Below are positions 18,160 to 27,281 of a stretch of DNA of 64,000 nucleotides, piece after piece; positions within the stretch are counted from its first letter, which is position 1, and the number at the start of each line of letters is the position of its first letter. The notes below the pieces were generated by a model, which made no database searches, had not been told where the DNA came from, and saw only the letters and a list, made by a program, of their open reading frames with translations. Where the stretch lies: the NCBI RefSeq assembly GCF_002163875.1, contig NZ_CP019333.1, positions 62,001 to 126,000 on the forward strand. The letters run 5' to 3'. This DNA is from Gilvibacter sp. SZ-19. GTDB lineage: Bacteria > Bacteroidota > Bacteroidia > Flavobacteriales > Flavobacteriaceae. A program made the translations under genes and the position numbers.

Positions 18160-19368
18160 ATGAATTCCCTTATCCAAAAAACTCACGAACACGTATCTCA
18201 GCTTCTAGAAGAGAAACTCGCTCCCGAGATCGTCTACCACAATCTACTCCATACCAAACGCGTATTTAAAAGTACGAAAGAAATTTTGGAACACAGTTCG
18301 GTCAGCGAGAAAGATGCGGAGGCCCTTCAATTAGCTTCTCTCTTGCACGATGTTGGTTATATCAGCCAATGGGATGGTCACGAAGAGATCAGTGCCGAAA
18401 TGGCACAGGAATTCTTAAAAGGTGAAGGCGCAGACCAAGAGTTAATTGACAAAGTGGTCAAATGTATTTTAGCAACTAAAATGGAGCATGAGCCTCAGGA
18501 TGAAATGGAAAACATTATTCGTGATGCAGATGCTTCTCACTTTGCGAAAGATTACTATTTACAGGCCTCAGAGTATTTGCGAGAAGAACTCAAAAATTTA
18601 GGGATACACGATTATTCGCTCAGAAAATGGACACTGATCAATATCGATCTGTTCAGCAACAAACACCAGTGGTATACCGATTACGCCAAAGAGCAATGGG
18701 AGCCTCAAAAGAAGCTAAATCTAAAAATGCTCAAAGAGGAAAGCTCGGCTCAGAAAGAAAAGAAAAAGAAGGCCAAATTGGCCAAACTCAAGGCCAAGCT
18801 TAAGGACGAAAGCCCTGAAAAGGCTATTCAGTCCATGTATCGCGTAACCCTGAGAAATCATATTAAACTCAGCGACATTGCCGATACCAAGGCAAACATC
18901 TTACTTTCAGTAAACGCTATTATCATTTCTTTGGCACTGTCTAATTTGATCCCCAAATTGGATAACCCGTCTAATGCCTATCTGATAGTGCCAACGGTAG
19001 TTTTTGTCATTTTCAGTGTGGCGGCTATGATCTTATCGGTCTTGGCTACCAGGCCTAATGTGACACGAGGTAAATTCACCAGAGAAGACGTGGAACAAAA
19101 ACGCGTCAATCTGTTGTTTTTTGGGAATTTCCACAAAATGGAATACCAAGAATTCGATTGGGCGATTAATCAAATGCTCAATGACAAGGATTATATCTAT
19201 TCGGCCATGACCAAAGACCTTTATTTCTTAGGAATTGTTCTGGATAGAAAATACAAGATCCTACGTCTCACCTATACCGTATTCATTGTTGGGATCATAA
19301 TTTCAGTGATAGCCTTTGCCATTGCATTTCAATGGTCTGCAGGCATACGCGAAGCAATGGGTGCCTAA
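18160..19368 (+). CDS. HD-domain phosphohydrolase fused to PycTM-type (DUF5706) membrane domain
   Basis: The N-terminal half is an HD hydrolase: His31, the HD pair 63-64, His74 and Asp122 (RDAD). A highly basic linker follows (about 198-216, KEKKKKAKLAKLKAKL). Residues 226-392 match the DUF5706 pattern: LSDIADTKANILLS leading into three membrane helices (about 247-264, 275-297, 372-391). This domain is the membrane effector (PycTM) of Pycsar anti-phage systems. No cyclase gene is adjacent, so this is not a canonical Pycsar operon. Proteins with HD plus DUF5706 are also widespread in Flavobacteriia chromosomes. The HD part probably hydrolyses a nucleotide or a cyclic nucleotide. The stop codon overlaps the convergent GAF gene by four bases. 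Confidence 0.85.
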   Translation: MNSLIQKTHEHVSQLLEEKLAPEIVYHNLLHTKRVFKSTKEILEHSSVSEKDAEALQLASLLHDVGYISQWDGHEEISAEMAQEFLKGEGADQELIDKVVKCILATKMEHEPQDEMENIIRDADASHFAKDYYLQASEYLREELKNLGIHDYSLRKWTLINIDLFSNKHQWYTDYAKEQWEPQKKLNLKMLKEESSAQKEKKKKAKLAKLKAKLKDESPEKAIQSMYRVTLRNHIKLSDIADTKANILLSVNAIIISLALSNLIPKLDNPSNAYLIVPTVVFVIFSVAAMILSVLATRPNVTRGKFTREDVEQKRVNLLFFGNFHKMEYQEFDWAINQMLNDKDYIYSAMTKDLYFLGIVLDRKYKILRLTYTVFIVGIIISVIAFAIAFQWSAGIREAMGA

Positions 19369-21737
19369 TTTCCGATCTCTTTCATAAGATCTTGATAGGT
19401 GTAGAACTGCTTGTCGTTCTTTTTGGTCTTATAGAGTACATCTACCCGAATGGCCTTAAGCCCTGTAACCCCTTGAAGATCTTCTAGCTGCACTATCTCT
19501 ACCTGATCGCTCAATACATTCTTAGATTGCAAGAATTGGATATAGCGCAAGTATTCGCGTTCGTCGCTCTTTTGGGAGTATACTATAGTGATCTTTCCCT
19601 TTTCAGTTACGCGCTGATCGGTGCCTTTTATGTAGGCCTTGTCTACACGCTTCTTGACCACTTCGTATCGGGCATTGTAGGTTCCATCTACGTCAAAGCG
19701 TTTTTCGTCCATTCTAAACCGAACCGAAAGCGCCGCATTGAACACCAAGATCATAGAGGTTACGTCTAGATCCAATGGCAATTTGGGCTTCATGTTGTAA
19801 TAGGCGTTCTCCATCTCACACATTACCTGGAGTTGCCACAAGCGCAAATTGTACAGATAGACCTTATTGAAACTATCTCTTTTGGTGATCGATTCCCCGA
19901 TATACATATTGTGCTCTACCCCATCGGTCTTAAAGCGTTCAAAGTAGTGTGGGTACATCGCCTGAGCCTTTTGCTGCTTCTTGTCAAGCAGTTCCGACAT
20001 CTTTTTGTTGATCAAGGTGATGGAATCATCGTAGTCTTTACGGTGCTTGTAGATCAATTTTAAGTTCGGATCCAATTGCTCGCGATAATTGGCAATGGCC
20101 TTGCTCAAACTCGGCGATAGCTTATCAAAATGTTCGAACAGCGGTTTGATATCATCTTGAATAAAAGCACGGATACGTTGTTCGCTATCTACTTTTAGAT
20201 CTTTATGGATGAGCTCCAAATAGGTGTCGATACGATGAATGAATTGCTCGTAAACTGGCAAGGGTTCTGCCTCAAAGCCCAGCTTGATAACATCTTTAAT
20301 GGCGGCTAATTGCAAAATCAGATCTGCTTGTATAGCGTGATTTCTAGCGGTCGATGAACCTTTGATATCGATCTGTCCAAAGAGCGGATAAACGTTCTCA
20401 AAAACGATCTGTCTAAAGCCAACTTCTTCTCCTGCGTAGCGTTTTGCCAAAACGCGCTCGGATTCCTGAACGAATTTCCAGTGCACACTCGGATGTATGG
20501 AGGTACATTCGTGTTGGATCAAAAGTTCAATCTCGTTCTCTTCTCTTCTCTTGGAACTGCGAACGGAATCTATGACATAAGGCATAATGTCGTTAAGCTT
20601 ATTGGCATTTACCGTATTGAGTTCTTGCGGATTCGGCGAAACCAGCTCCAATACCCCGAGCACCTTACCTTCGTCACGAACAGCCGCCAGTATGGCACTG
20701 CCAGCGTGTTGTTGTTTCAACTTCTTGTAAAGCGGATTCTTAGGATATAATTTGTGGAATTTATCCACGTCAGACACGCAATAATATTCGTTGGTCACAA
20801 AAAGTGATTCGTACGAATGCGGACATAAGGCCTTGTCGCAAGATGCGCTCATTTCTCCATTGAGCAAGAAACTATTGATGTTCTTACTCTGCGGAATCGG
20901 TTCGAACTGATGCTCTTCTTCATTGTAGACGGCAAAGCCCATTTTGATCTCTGGCAAATTGAATATCGCCTGAAGGATCTTCTCAAACTCCTCGATGTCT
21001 TCGTCTGCTTTCTCGTCGTTTTGTCGCAGCAGTGTTGCTTTAAGGTCAGACAAGGCTACATCAACGGTAGCATCGTACATATTACCAATTACAAAACCAT
21101 TGAATTCCCAGCTCTGGGGCGGGAATTTAGACTTCCACAAGTCAATATCGTCGAAATTGTCTATCAATTCTGCAATATCGTCCTCTGTTAGGTCCACGGC
21201 CCGGTCGGTTGGTTTCATCTCTATGAAATCCCCATTGTAGAGCACGCGGTAATTTCTGGTGATCTTATTGGCGTCTGGAATCGCGAAGTGAAACGGACGT
21301 CTAGAGTCCATACGCTTGCCGTAATGAGCTCCCAAGATTACACTACAGGCCATCACATAGAACTCATCTGCAGTAAAATTGGTAAAACTCAGATCGTAAT
21401 TGCCTTCTGCGTTCTTAAGGATATTCTCAAAACGCTTGGTAGACTTAAATATGTAATTTCTAAAGGGGATGGTCGCAACTTTGATCTCGTTTTGCTGTAA
21501 TACAGGCGCAAAGAGATCACTCAATATAAAGTCGATCTGCGGCTTTAAACGCTCCACTTCTTCTGGAGTCTCTAGACCACTGACCAGTTCTGGATGCTTT
21601 TTAGAAAGCTCCAATACCGCCTTTGCGCGTTCTTGCACCAAGGGGTCCTCGCTGTTAATGTGCTCTTTGTATTGTTCAAAGAGTTTCCCAAAACCGATCT
21701 TAATGTTTAAGGGAAAGTTGTCGTCGCTCAGTTGCAT
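19365..21737 (-). CDS. GAF-domain protein of unknown function
   Basis: This is a 790-residue cytoplasmic protein with no signal peptide or membrane helix. A GAF domain is visible at about residues 245-392. It includes GSAILAAVRDEGKVLGVLELVS, in the style of cyclic-nucleotide or small-ligand sensing GAF folds, and a cysteine-containing segment (SASCDKALC, 298-305). The rest is mostly helical and has no domain I can name. No output kinase, cyclase or phosphodiesterase motif is present. It is convergent with, and overlaps by four bases, the HD-DUF5706 gene. A TTTTG-N17-TATCTTTG promoter lies upstream. The proteins may form a functional pair, but only proximity supports that. Confidence 0.75.
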   Translation of the reverse strand: MQLSDDNFPLNIKIGFGKLFEQYKEHINSEDPLVQERAKAVLELSKKHPELVSGLETPEEVERLKPQIDFILSDLFAPVLQQNEIKVATIPFRNYIFKSTKRFENILKNAEGNYDLSFTNFTADEFYVMACSVILGAHYGKRMDSRRPFHFAIPDANKITRNYRVLYNGDFIEMKPTDRAVDLTEDDIAELIDNFDDIDLWKSKFPPQSWEFNGFVIGNMYDATVDVALSDLKATLLRQNDEKADEDIEEFEKILQAIFNLPEIKMGFAVYNEEEHQFEPIPQSKNINSFLLNGEMSASCDKALCPHSYESLFVTNEYYCVSDVDKFHKLYPKNPLYKKLKQQHAGSAILAAVRDEGKVLGVLELVSPNPQELNTVNANKLNDIMPYVIDSVRSSKRREENEIELLIQHECTSIHPSVHWKFVQESERVLAKRYAGEEVGFRQIVFENVYPLFGQIDIKGSSTARNHAIQADLILQLAAIKDVIKLGFEAEPLPVYEQFIHRIDTYLELIHKDLKVDSEQRIRAFIQDDIKPLFEHFDKLSPSLSKAIANYREQLDPNLKLIYKHRKDYDDSITLINKKMSELLDKKQQKAQAMYPHYFERFKTDGVEHNMYIGESITKRDSFNKVYLYNLRLWQLQVMCEMENAYYNMKPKLPLDLDVTSMILVFNAALSVRFRMDEKRFDVDGTYNARYEVVKKRVDKAYIKGTDQRVTEKGKITIVYSQKSDEREYLRYIQFLQSKNVLSDQVEIVQLEDLQGVTGLKAIRVDVLYKTKKNDKQFYTYQDLMKEIGN

Positions 21738-21782
21738 GCCTAGAAATCAATTACTTAGATAGCCTAATACCCTAATAAAGAA

Positions 21783-21812
21783 CAAAGATACAATATTATA
21801 ATCTTAACAAAA
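21783..21812 (-). promoter_or_regulatory. Promoter of the GAF gene
   Basis: Read on the minus strand, TTTTG (21808-21812) is followed after 17 bases by TATCTTTG (21783-21790). This matches the Bacteroidetes promoter TTG-N17-23-TAnnTTTG. It lies about 46 bases upstream of the ATG of the GAF gene. It shares the region with the divergent TlpA-family gene. Confidence 0.6.
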
Positions 21813-21830
21813 TTTGTTGCTGCTAATCGT

Positions 21831-21838
21831 TATTTTTG
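21831..21838 (+). promoter_or_regulatory. -7 element for the TlpA-family lipoprotein gene
   Basis: TATTTTTG is an exact TAnnTTTG match, 22 bases before the ATG at 21861. A TTTG at 21813-21816 lies only 14 bases upstream, a little closer than usual, so the -33 part is uncertain. Confidence 0.5.
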
Positions 21839-21860
21839 CGCTTTATATTGATTTAGACGT

Positions 21861-22976
21861 ATGAGGATATTAATCGTTACGGCGATCGCCACAATTTTAA
21901 CAGCCTGTCAAGGAGATTCAGATAAACTTACTTTAAGCGGAACTGCCTTAGGCTTTGAAGACGGAACCAAATTCTACTGGCAGAAGATCAACGAGAACAA
22001 CCAGCCCGTAGTTTTGGACACTCTTGTTGTTCAAGGCGGTAAAGTGAACATGGACCTGGAAAATGTGAGTGGAGCTGAATTGCGACTTCTCAGTGAACCT
22101 GTGAGCCGTAAGAATATGATAGTCTTTAACGAAAATCAATCCATAAAGGTGACCATGTACAAAGACAGCATGCAAGCCTCACGAGCAACCGGAGGGCGTA
22201 GCAATGCCCTTTACGGAGAATACAACAATACTCTTTTGCAGTACGCCAAACTCAAAAAAGAAAAAGGAGAAGCCTACAAACAAGCTCGTTTGGAGCAAGA
22301 CGGGGTGATGATCAACATCTTGCAAGAAGAGAACAAGGAGTTACTCTCGGCAGAACGTGCCTTTAAAAAACAATTCGTTCAAGATAATCCGAACTCGCTC
22401 TTTACTATGATCATTCTTTCTGAGCTGATCAATAAAAAGGACATTACCGCAGACGAAGCTAGAGAGATCGTAGAGCAAACAGATCCGGAGGTACTCAACA
22501 CCCTTATCGGCAAGACCGTAAAAGAATCGCTAGACGCCATGAAAAATGTGGAGATCGGCGGAGTGGCTCCGACCTTTGAAGCACCTAACCCTGCAGGAGA
22601 AGTGATCTCTTTAGAAAGCGTGAAAGGCAAAGTAACCCTAATTGATTTTTGGGCGTCTTGGTGCAAACCTTGTCGTATTGAGAACCCAAACCTAGTAAAG
22701 GCTTATGATGCTTATCACGATAAAGGTTTTAATATCATTGGTGTTTCTTTGGATCAACCCAATGGCAAGGCACGATGGATAAAAGCCATCGCAGACGACG
22801 GCCTGCCTTGGCCGCAGATCTCTAACCTGCAGTTCTGGCAAGATCCTATTGCGCGTATGTACAACGTACACGCAATTCCTGCTTCCTTTTTACTCGATGA
22901 GAATGGGGTGATCATTGCCAAGAACCTCCGCGGTCCGCAGCTAGAAGCTAAATTGGCCCAACTTTTCGACAACTAG
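21861..22976 (+). CDS. Thiol-disulfide oxidoreductase lipoprotein, TlpA-like with DUF4369
   Basis: The 371-residue protein starts with a lipoprotein signal (LTAC, Cys16). An N-terminal DUF4369 domain (about 24-110) precedes a helical linker and a C-terminal thioredoxin fold. The active site is WASWCKPC at 264-271, with the cis-Pro loop NVHAIPASFLL further on. This two-domain layout is typical of periplasmic reductants of Bacteroidetes that keep protein thiols reduced or serve cytochrome maturation. The substrate here is unknown. The gene has its own -7 element and ends in a four-base convergent overlap with the SIMPL gene. Confidence 0.9.
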   Translation: MRILIVTAIATILTACQGDSDKLTLSGTALGFEDGTKFYWQKINENNQPVVLDTLVVQGGKVNMDLENVSGAELRLLSEPVSRKNMIVFNENQSIKVTMYKDSMQASRATGGRSNALYGEYNNTLLQYAKLKKEKGEAYKQARLEQDGVMINILQEENKELLSAERAFKKQFVQDNPNSLFTMIILSELINKKDITADEAREIVEQTDPEVLNTLIGKTVKESLDAMKNVEIGGVAPTFEAPNPAGEVISLESVKGKVTLIDFWASWCKPCRIENPNLVKAYDAYHDKGFNIIGVSLDQPNGKARWIKAIADDGLPWPQISNLQFWQDPIARMYNVHAIPASFLLDENGVIIAKNLRGPQLEAKLAQLFDN

Positions 22977-23665
22977 TCGTTCCCTAGTAGTATAAAGCTC
23001 ACTTGAACATTCACACGGATCTCAAGCTCTCCGGGTGCAATGGTAGCCTCGCTTTCGGCGGCATCAGCTACTGCGAAAGAGCGCAAATTCACTCCTGGTG
23101 ACACACTAGCGGTCTGTTCACTAATGCGAACAGCACTGCCTATCTGTTGCCCTAAAGCTGCTGCGTATTCGCCAGCTTTTTGTTTGGCGTTCAATACTGC
23201 CTTTTTACGAGCCTCCACCTCGAGTCGCTCTCTTTCCGAACTACCAAAGTTGATATTATCTATGCGATTCACTCCGGAGCTAATAAGCCCGTTCATCACC
23301 GATTCGTACTTGCTCAGATCCTTGAGTAATACATTGATCGACTGATTGGCCACATAGTTGTAGGTCTTGGAATTGTAATTGTAGTTTTTATTGAGTCTGA
23401 TGTATTCGGTCTGTACATCGGAATCCGGCACACCGGCATCTTTTAAAAAGCGCAGCACAGCAGCCACAACCTGATCGTTCTCGCGTTTCACAGTAGCTGC
23501 ATCATTGCCTGTGTTCTCCACACGAAGGCCAATAAGCACTTGGTCTGGAGTAATTTTTACAGTGCCCGTGCCGCTTACGTCCACACGAGATGGAAAGGCC
23601 TCCGTTTGGGCCTGCATGTTCGTACTCATAATCAAAATACAGATAAATAGATAAAATGTTTTCAT
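22973..23665 (-). CDS. SIMPL domain protein (DUF541), secreted
   Basis: This 230-residue protein has an N-terminal signal peptide (MKTFYLFICILIMSTNMQAQ) followed by a DUF541/SIMPL domain: VSGTGTVKITPDQVLIGLRVENTG at the start and RVNVQVSFIL at the end. SIMPL proteins are periplasmic or outer-membrane-associated oligomers linked to oxidative stress protection in some species (YggE in E. coli). The start codon overlaps the rhomboid gene's stop by four bases, so the two are probably one transcript. The 3' end shares a four-base overlap with the convergent TlpA-family gene. Confidence 0.88.
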   Translation of the reverse strand: MKTFYLFICILIMSTNMQAQTEAFPSRVDVSGTGTVKITPDQVLIGLRVENTGNDAATVKRENDQVVAAVLRFLKDAGVPDSDVQTEYIRLNKNYNYNSKTYNYVANQSINVLLKDLSKYESVMNGLISSGVNRIDNINFGSSERERLEVEARKKAVLNAKQKAGEYAAALGQQIGSAVRISEQTASVSPGVNLRSFAVADAAESEATIAPGELEIRVNVQVSFILLGND

Positions 23666-24309
23666 ATTCGTTTTTGTTTGATAAGCACAAATAGTGCCAC
23701 AATCGGAACCGCCATCAACAACACCAATTCGGTGCGTGCCTCCAACAAATAAGGTTCAAAGAGCAAGGTGAGTCCATAACCGGCCACCGCGCCTCCAAAG
23801 TGCGCATCATGACCAATATTCCCCAATTGATTCCGCATCCCATATATGGAATACACTAAATACAATATACCGAACAACCAGGCTTTAATAGGGATAGCGA
23901 AGAACAGGTAAAGATTCTGATCCGGATAGAGCAAAACAAAGGCAAACACCACACCAGACACGGCACCACTGGCACCAATCGCACTGTAGTGGTATTCGTC
24001 CTTATGAAAGGCAAAAGACAAAAAGTTCCCCACCAGTAAACTCGCAAAATAGATCACCAGAAAGGGCAGTAAACCCAGTCGAGCTATGATGGCTCCTGCA
24101 AAAAAGTAGAGGGTCAGCATATTGACCAGTAAGTGGGTCCAATCTGCATGTAAAAAACCGGAAGACAAATACCTGATGTACTCACCACGGCGAATCGCTC
24201 CTACATTGAACTTGTATTTCTCAAAGAATGAAAAGTCCTGAAACCCTTTGGAAGAAAAGAGAATGTTGGCTCCTATCAACAATAGGGTAATCGGTGCGAT
24301 GTCTAACAT
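23662..24309 (-). CDS. Rhomboid family intramembrane serine protease
   Basis: The protein has 215 residues and about six membrane helices. The rhomboid signatures are present: HADWTHLLVNM (54-64), the catalytic Ser in GASGAVSG (Ser114) and the catalytic His in GHDAHFGGAVAG (His170). It cleaves substrates within the membrane; the targets are unknown. It is the first gene of a two-gene unit with the SIMPL protein (overlap ATGA). The divergent lipid acyltransferase gene lies 62 bases away, with a -7 element for that gene. Confidence 0.9.
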   Translation of the reverse strand: MLDIAPITLLLIGANILFSSKGFQDFSFFEKYKFNVGAIRRGEYIRYLSSGFLHADWTHLLVNMLTLYFFAGAIIARLGLLPFLVIYFASLLVGNFLSFAFHKDEYHYSAIGASGAVSGVVFAFVLLYPDQNLYLFFAIPIKAWLFGILYLVYSIYGMRNQLGNIGHDAHFGGAVAGYGLTLLFEPYLLEARTELVLLMAVPIVALFVLIKQKRI

Positions 24310-24349
24310 AATTGCAGTTTAAGGGCCAAATTAATGAATTAATTTTAGT

Positions 24350-24357
24350 TAGTTTTG
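24350..24357 (+). promoter_or_regulatory. -7 element for the lipid acyltransferase gene
   Basis: TAGTTTTG is an exact TAnnTTTG match, 14 bases before the ATG at 24372, which implies a very short 5' leader. No TTG is seen at the usual spacing. Confidence 0.45.
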
Positions 24358-24371
24358 CCTAAAATTTCTCC

Positions 24372-25241
24372 ATGCGCAAAGCGGTGTATATTCTGGTTAA
24401 ATCTTTGGTTTGGATCATTTCCAAACTGCCGTTTTGGGCCCTTTACGCTTTGGCAGATTTACTTTTCCTGCTGACCTTTTACATCTTCGGATATCGAAAA
24501 AAAGTGGTCTATGACAATCTAAAGCTCGCTTTTCCCAACTGGGACGAAAAACAACTCAAAAAGACCCGCAAGGCCTTTTACCGGCACTTTTGTGATTTTG
24601 TACTGGAGACCATAAAGAGTTATACCATCAGCCAGAAAGAAGCGGAGAAACGCTTTGTGTATACAAACCTTGAGGTCTTAAAACCGGTCTTTAACAGCAA
24701 CCGATCTATTTTACTTTGGTGTGGGCATTACGCTTCTTGGGAATGGGCCGGGATTATGCAAAAACACATACCGGTTCAGGGTTATGCTGTCTATAAGAAG
24801 TTAGAAGATCCTTCTTTTGATGCCATGGTTCGTAAAATCCGTGGACGCTTTGGCGGAATCATTGTAAACAATAAACAGATCGTTTCTACGCTGTTTCGCA
24901 ATAAAAAAGAAGGAGTTCCTTCTATAACTTTAATGCTGAGCGATCAAACCCCAAGACCTACGGTTGCCAAACACTGGGAACCCTTTATGGGCGTTGAAGT
25001 ACCTGTGTTCACCGGCGGAGAAGAACTCGGCCGCAGGCTAGACCTCGTGCACCTCTATTTGCATGTTGAAAAAGTAAAACGCGGACACTATGAGGCGAGA
25101 TTGGTGCCGCTACACCCTAAGGCTGACAATCCTTATCCAGTAACTCGAAGTTTCTTAGACGCCTTAGAAGGGCAGATCCAAGAGGCGCCAGAATACTATC
25201 TGTGGTCACACAAACGCTGGAAGTACAGAAAACAGGATTAA
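24372..25241 (+). CDS. Lysophospholipid/lipid A acyltransferase (LpxL/HtrB family)
   Basis: This 289-residue protein has an N-terminal membrane helix and the acyltransferase H-x4-E motif, His119 and Glu124 in GHYASWEW. Family motifs SLMLSDQTPRP and KHWEPFMGVEVPVFTGGEEL follow in order. It probably adds a secondary acyl chain to lipid A (or a related glycolipid) at the inner membrane. The gene has a -7 element upstream and overlaps the convergent glmM by four bases. Whether it acts on lipid A or on another lipid of the LPLAT superfamily is not decided by sequence alone. Confidence 0.87.
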   Translation: MRKAVYILVKSLVWIISKLPFWALYALADLLFLLTFYIFGYRKKVVYDNLKLAFPNWDEKQLKKTRKAFYRHFCDFVLETIKSYTISQKEAEKRFVYTNLEVLKPVFNSNRSILLWCGHYASWEWAGIMQKHIPVQGYAVYKKLEDPSFDAMVRKIRGRFGGIIVNNKQIVSTLFRNKKEGVPSITLMLSDQTPRPTVAKHWEPFMGVEVPVFTGGEELGRRLDLVHLYLHVEKVKRGHYEARLVPLHPKADNPYPVTRSFLDALEGQIQEAPEYYLWSHKRWKYRKQD

Positions 25242-26626
25242 AGCCCGGCCAGCTCGCTCAATTCGCCGATAAATCGATCTGCTAAAGAATCTGCAGCCTC
25301 TGCCGTAGGAGCTTCCGTATAGATTCTAATAATGGGTTCGGTGTTGGATTTACGCAAGTGAACCCAAAAATCCGCAAAGTCGATCTTTACACCATCTATG
25401 GTCGATGGATTCTCTGAAGCGTATTTACTGCGGATTCCAGCCAAGATACCATCCACGTCCAATTCTGGAGTCAATTGTATCTTTTTCTTACTCATAAAGT
25501 AATTCGGATAGCTGGCGCGCAGCTCGCTCACCGTTTTGGTCTGATTGGCCAAATGACTTAGGAATAACGCAATTCCAACCAAGGAATCTCGTCCGTAGTG
25601 AAGCTCAGGATAAATGATTCCGCCATTACCTTCACCTCCGATAACAGCGTTCTTGTCTTTCATCATAGTCACCACATTAACCTCGCCCACAGCACTGGCA
25701 AAATATTGCCCGCCGTGCTTTTCGGTGATGTCTCGAAGGGCTCTAGATGAAGAAAGGTTAGAAACTGTATTTCCGGGCACTTTACTCAAAATATAATCGG
25801 CCACTGCAACCAAGGTATATTCTTCTCCGAACATACTTCCGTCCTCAGAAATAAAAGCCAAACGATCAACATCTGGATCTACTACGATTCCAAAATCAGC
25901 TCCTTCTTTAACAACAGCTTCCATAATAGCTCCCAAATGTTCTTTGAGCGGTTCCGGATTGTGCGGAAAATGCCCCGTAGGCTCGCAGAAAAGCTTTACC
26001 GTCTGCACGCCTAAGCGATCTAAAAGAAGCGGAACAGCTACTCCTCCACTAGAGTTCACACCATCGACAACCACTTTAAAACCAGCTTTCCTTATCGAAT
26101 CCGCATCTACTAAGTCTAGATCCATGATCTCATCTATATGTAGATCCATATAGGCTTGATTCTTGGTGATCTTGCCTAAATCGTCAACCTCGGCAAAATC
26201 AAAATCCTGATTCCCCGCGATATCTAGAATTTGCTGTCCGGCAGCAGCATCCAAAAACTCACCTTTGGCATTGAGTAGTTTTAAGGCATTCCATTGCTTC
26301 GGATTGTGACTGGCCGTTAAAATAATACCACCATCGGCATGTTCCATAGGAACTGCCATTTCTACCGTAGGCGTGGTAGACAGTTCCAGATCCACAACAT
26401 CGATTCCCATTCCTATCAAAGTTTGCATGACCAACTGCTGGATCATAGGTCCAGAAATACGCGCATCGCGCCCTACGACCACTTTGTAATTGGTCTTTTC
26501 GCGTTGTTGCTTTATCCAACTGCCATAAGCTGCCGCATAAGTTACAGCGTCTATAGGGGTTAGATTGTCGCCGGCGCCTCCGCCTATGGTTCCTCGAATT
26601 CCGGAAATGGATTTGATAAGTGTCAT
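25238..26626 (-). CDS. glmM: Phosphoglucosamine mutase (GlmM-type phosphohexomutase)
   Basis: This 462-residue alpha-D-phosphohexomutase has the active serine loop TASHNP (Ser106), the metal loop DPDVDR (249-254), the sugar-specificity loop GEGNGG (330-335) and a C-terminal phosphate-binding domain. GlmM converts glucosamine-6-P to glucosamine-1-P for peptidoglycan and LPS. Length and motifs fit the Bacteroidetes GlmM; a phosphomannomutase/phosphoglucomutase role is possible because the family is closely similar. It has a TATCTTTG -7 element upstream. Confidence 0.88.
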   Translation of the reverse strand: MTLIKSISGIRGTIGGGAGDNLTPIDAVTYAAAYGSWIKQQREKTNYKVVVGRDARISGPMIQQLVMQTLIGMGIDVVDLELSTTPTVEMAVPMEHADGGIILTASHNPKQWNALKLLNAKGEFLDAAAGQQILDIAGNQDFDFAEVDDLGKITKNQAYMDLHIDEIMDLDLVDADSIRKAGFKVVVDGVNSSGGVAVPLLLDRLGVQTVKLFCEPTGHFPHNPEPLKEHLGAIMEAVVKEGADFGIVVDPDVDRLAFISEDGSMFGEEYTLVAVADYILSKVPGNTVSNLSSSRALRDITEKHGGQYFASAVGEVNVVTMMKDKNAVIGGEGNGGIIYPELHYGRDSLVGIALFLSHLANQTKTVSELRASYPNYFMSKKKIQLTPELDVDGILAGIRSKYASENPSTIDGVKIDFADFWVHLRKSNTEPIIRIYTEAPTAEAADSLADRFIGELSELAGL

Positions 26627-26643
26627 CTGGTAATAAATTTTGG

Positions 26644-26651
26644 CAAAGATA
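26644..26651 (-). promoter_or_regulatory. -7 element for glmM
   Basis: On the minus strand this reads TATCTTTG, an exact TAnnTTTG match, 17 bases before the start of glmM. No -33 TTG is seen at 17-23 bases. The same 70-base gap serves the divergent ACP phosphodiesterase gene. Confidence 0.5.
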
Positions 26652-26696
26652 AGATTTCTCGGGGGCCTTAGTATTTAGTTTTCGTAAATTCGAAAC

Positions 26697-27281
26697 ATGA
26701 ATTATTTGGCCCATATTTACTTGTCAAGTGGAGATCCTGAGGTAACTGTGGGCAACTTTATTGCCGATGCTGTAAAAGGCAAGAAATATCTGGAATTCCC
26801 AGAGGGTATACAGAAGGGCATCATGCTGCACCGGGCCATAGACACCTATACCGACAGTCATCCTATTGTCAAGCAAAGCAGCAAACGCCTCCACAAGAAA
26901 TATGGACACTATAGCGGAGTAATTGTAGACATCTTATACGATCATTTCTTGGCTGCTAATTGGAAAGATTATTCAGATATCCCCTTGGATATCTACGTGG
27001 AGGATTTTTACCAGCTGCTCAATAGCTATTACAGCATACTGCCTAAAAGGATACAGAACCTAATGCCTTTTATGATAGCAGACAATTGGCTACTCAGCTA
27101 TGCCACTGTAGAAGGAATTGGCAAGATATTGTATCAGATGAACAAGCGAACAAAGAACCGCTCCAAGATGAATTTCGCTATCATAGAGCTCGAAGCGCAT
27201 TACGATGAGTTTCGAGAAGAATTCACCGATTTCTTTGCCGAACTCACCGCTTTTAGCAAAAACAAACTAAAATCTTTATGA
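26697..27281 (+). CDS. acpH: Acyl carrier protein phosphodiesterase
   Basis: This 194-residue protein begins MNYLAHIYLS and continues GNFIADAVKG and GIMLHRAIDTYTDSHP, the signature of AcpH-family ACP phosphodiesterases of the HD-like fold. The family removes the 4'-phosphopantetheine arm from acyl carrier protein. The length matches the family (about 190-200). The gene overlaps the next by the sequence ATGA, so it is translationally coupled to gamma-glutamyltransferase. The functional logic of that pairing is not clear. Confidence 0.88.
   Translation: MNYLAHIYLSSGDPEVTVGNFIADAVKGKKYLEFPEGIQKGIMLHRAIDTYTDSHPIVKQSSKRLHKKYGHYSGVIVDILYDHFLAANWKDYSDIPLDIYVEDFYQLLNSYYSILPKRIQNLMPFMIADNWLLSYATVEGIGKILYQMNKRTKNRSKMNFAIIELEAHYDEFREEFTDFFAELTAFSKNKLKSL

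Noticed and set aside
18160-19368. Calling a full Pycsar defence operon
   Set aside because: There is no nucleotide cyclase gene next to the PycTM-type protein, and HD-DUF5706 proteins are common in chromosomes outside defence islands.
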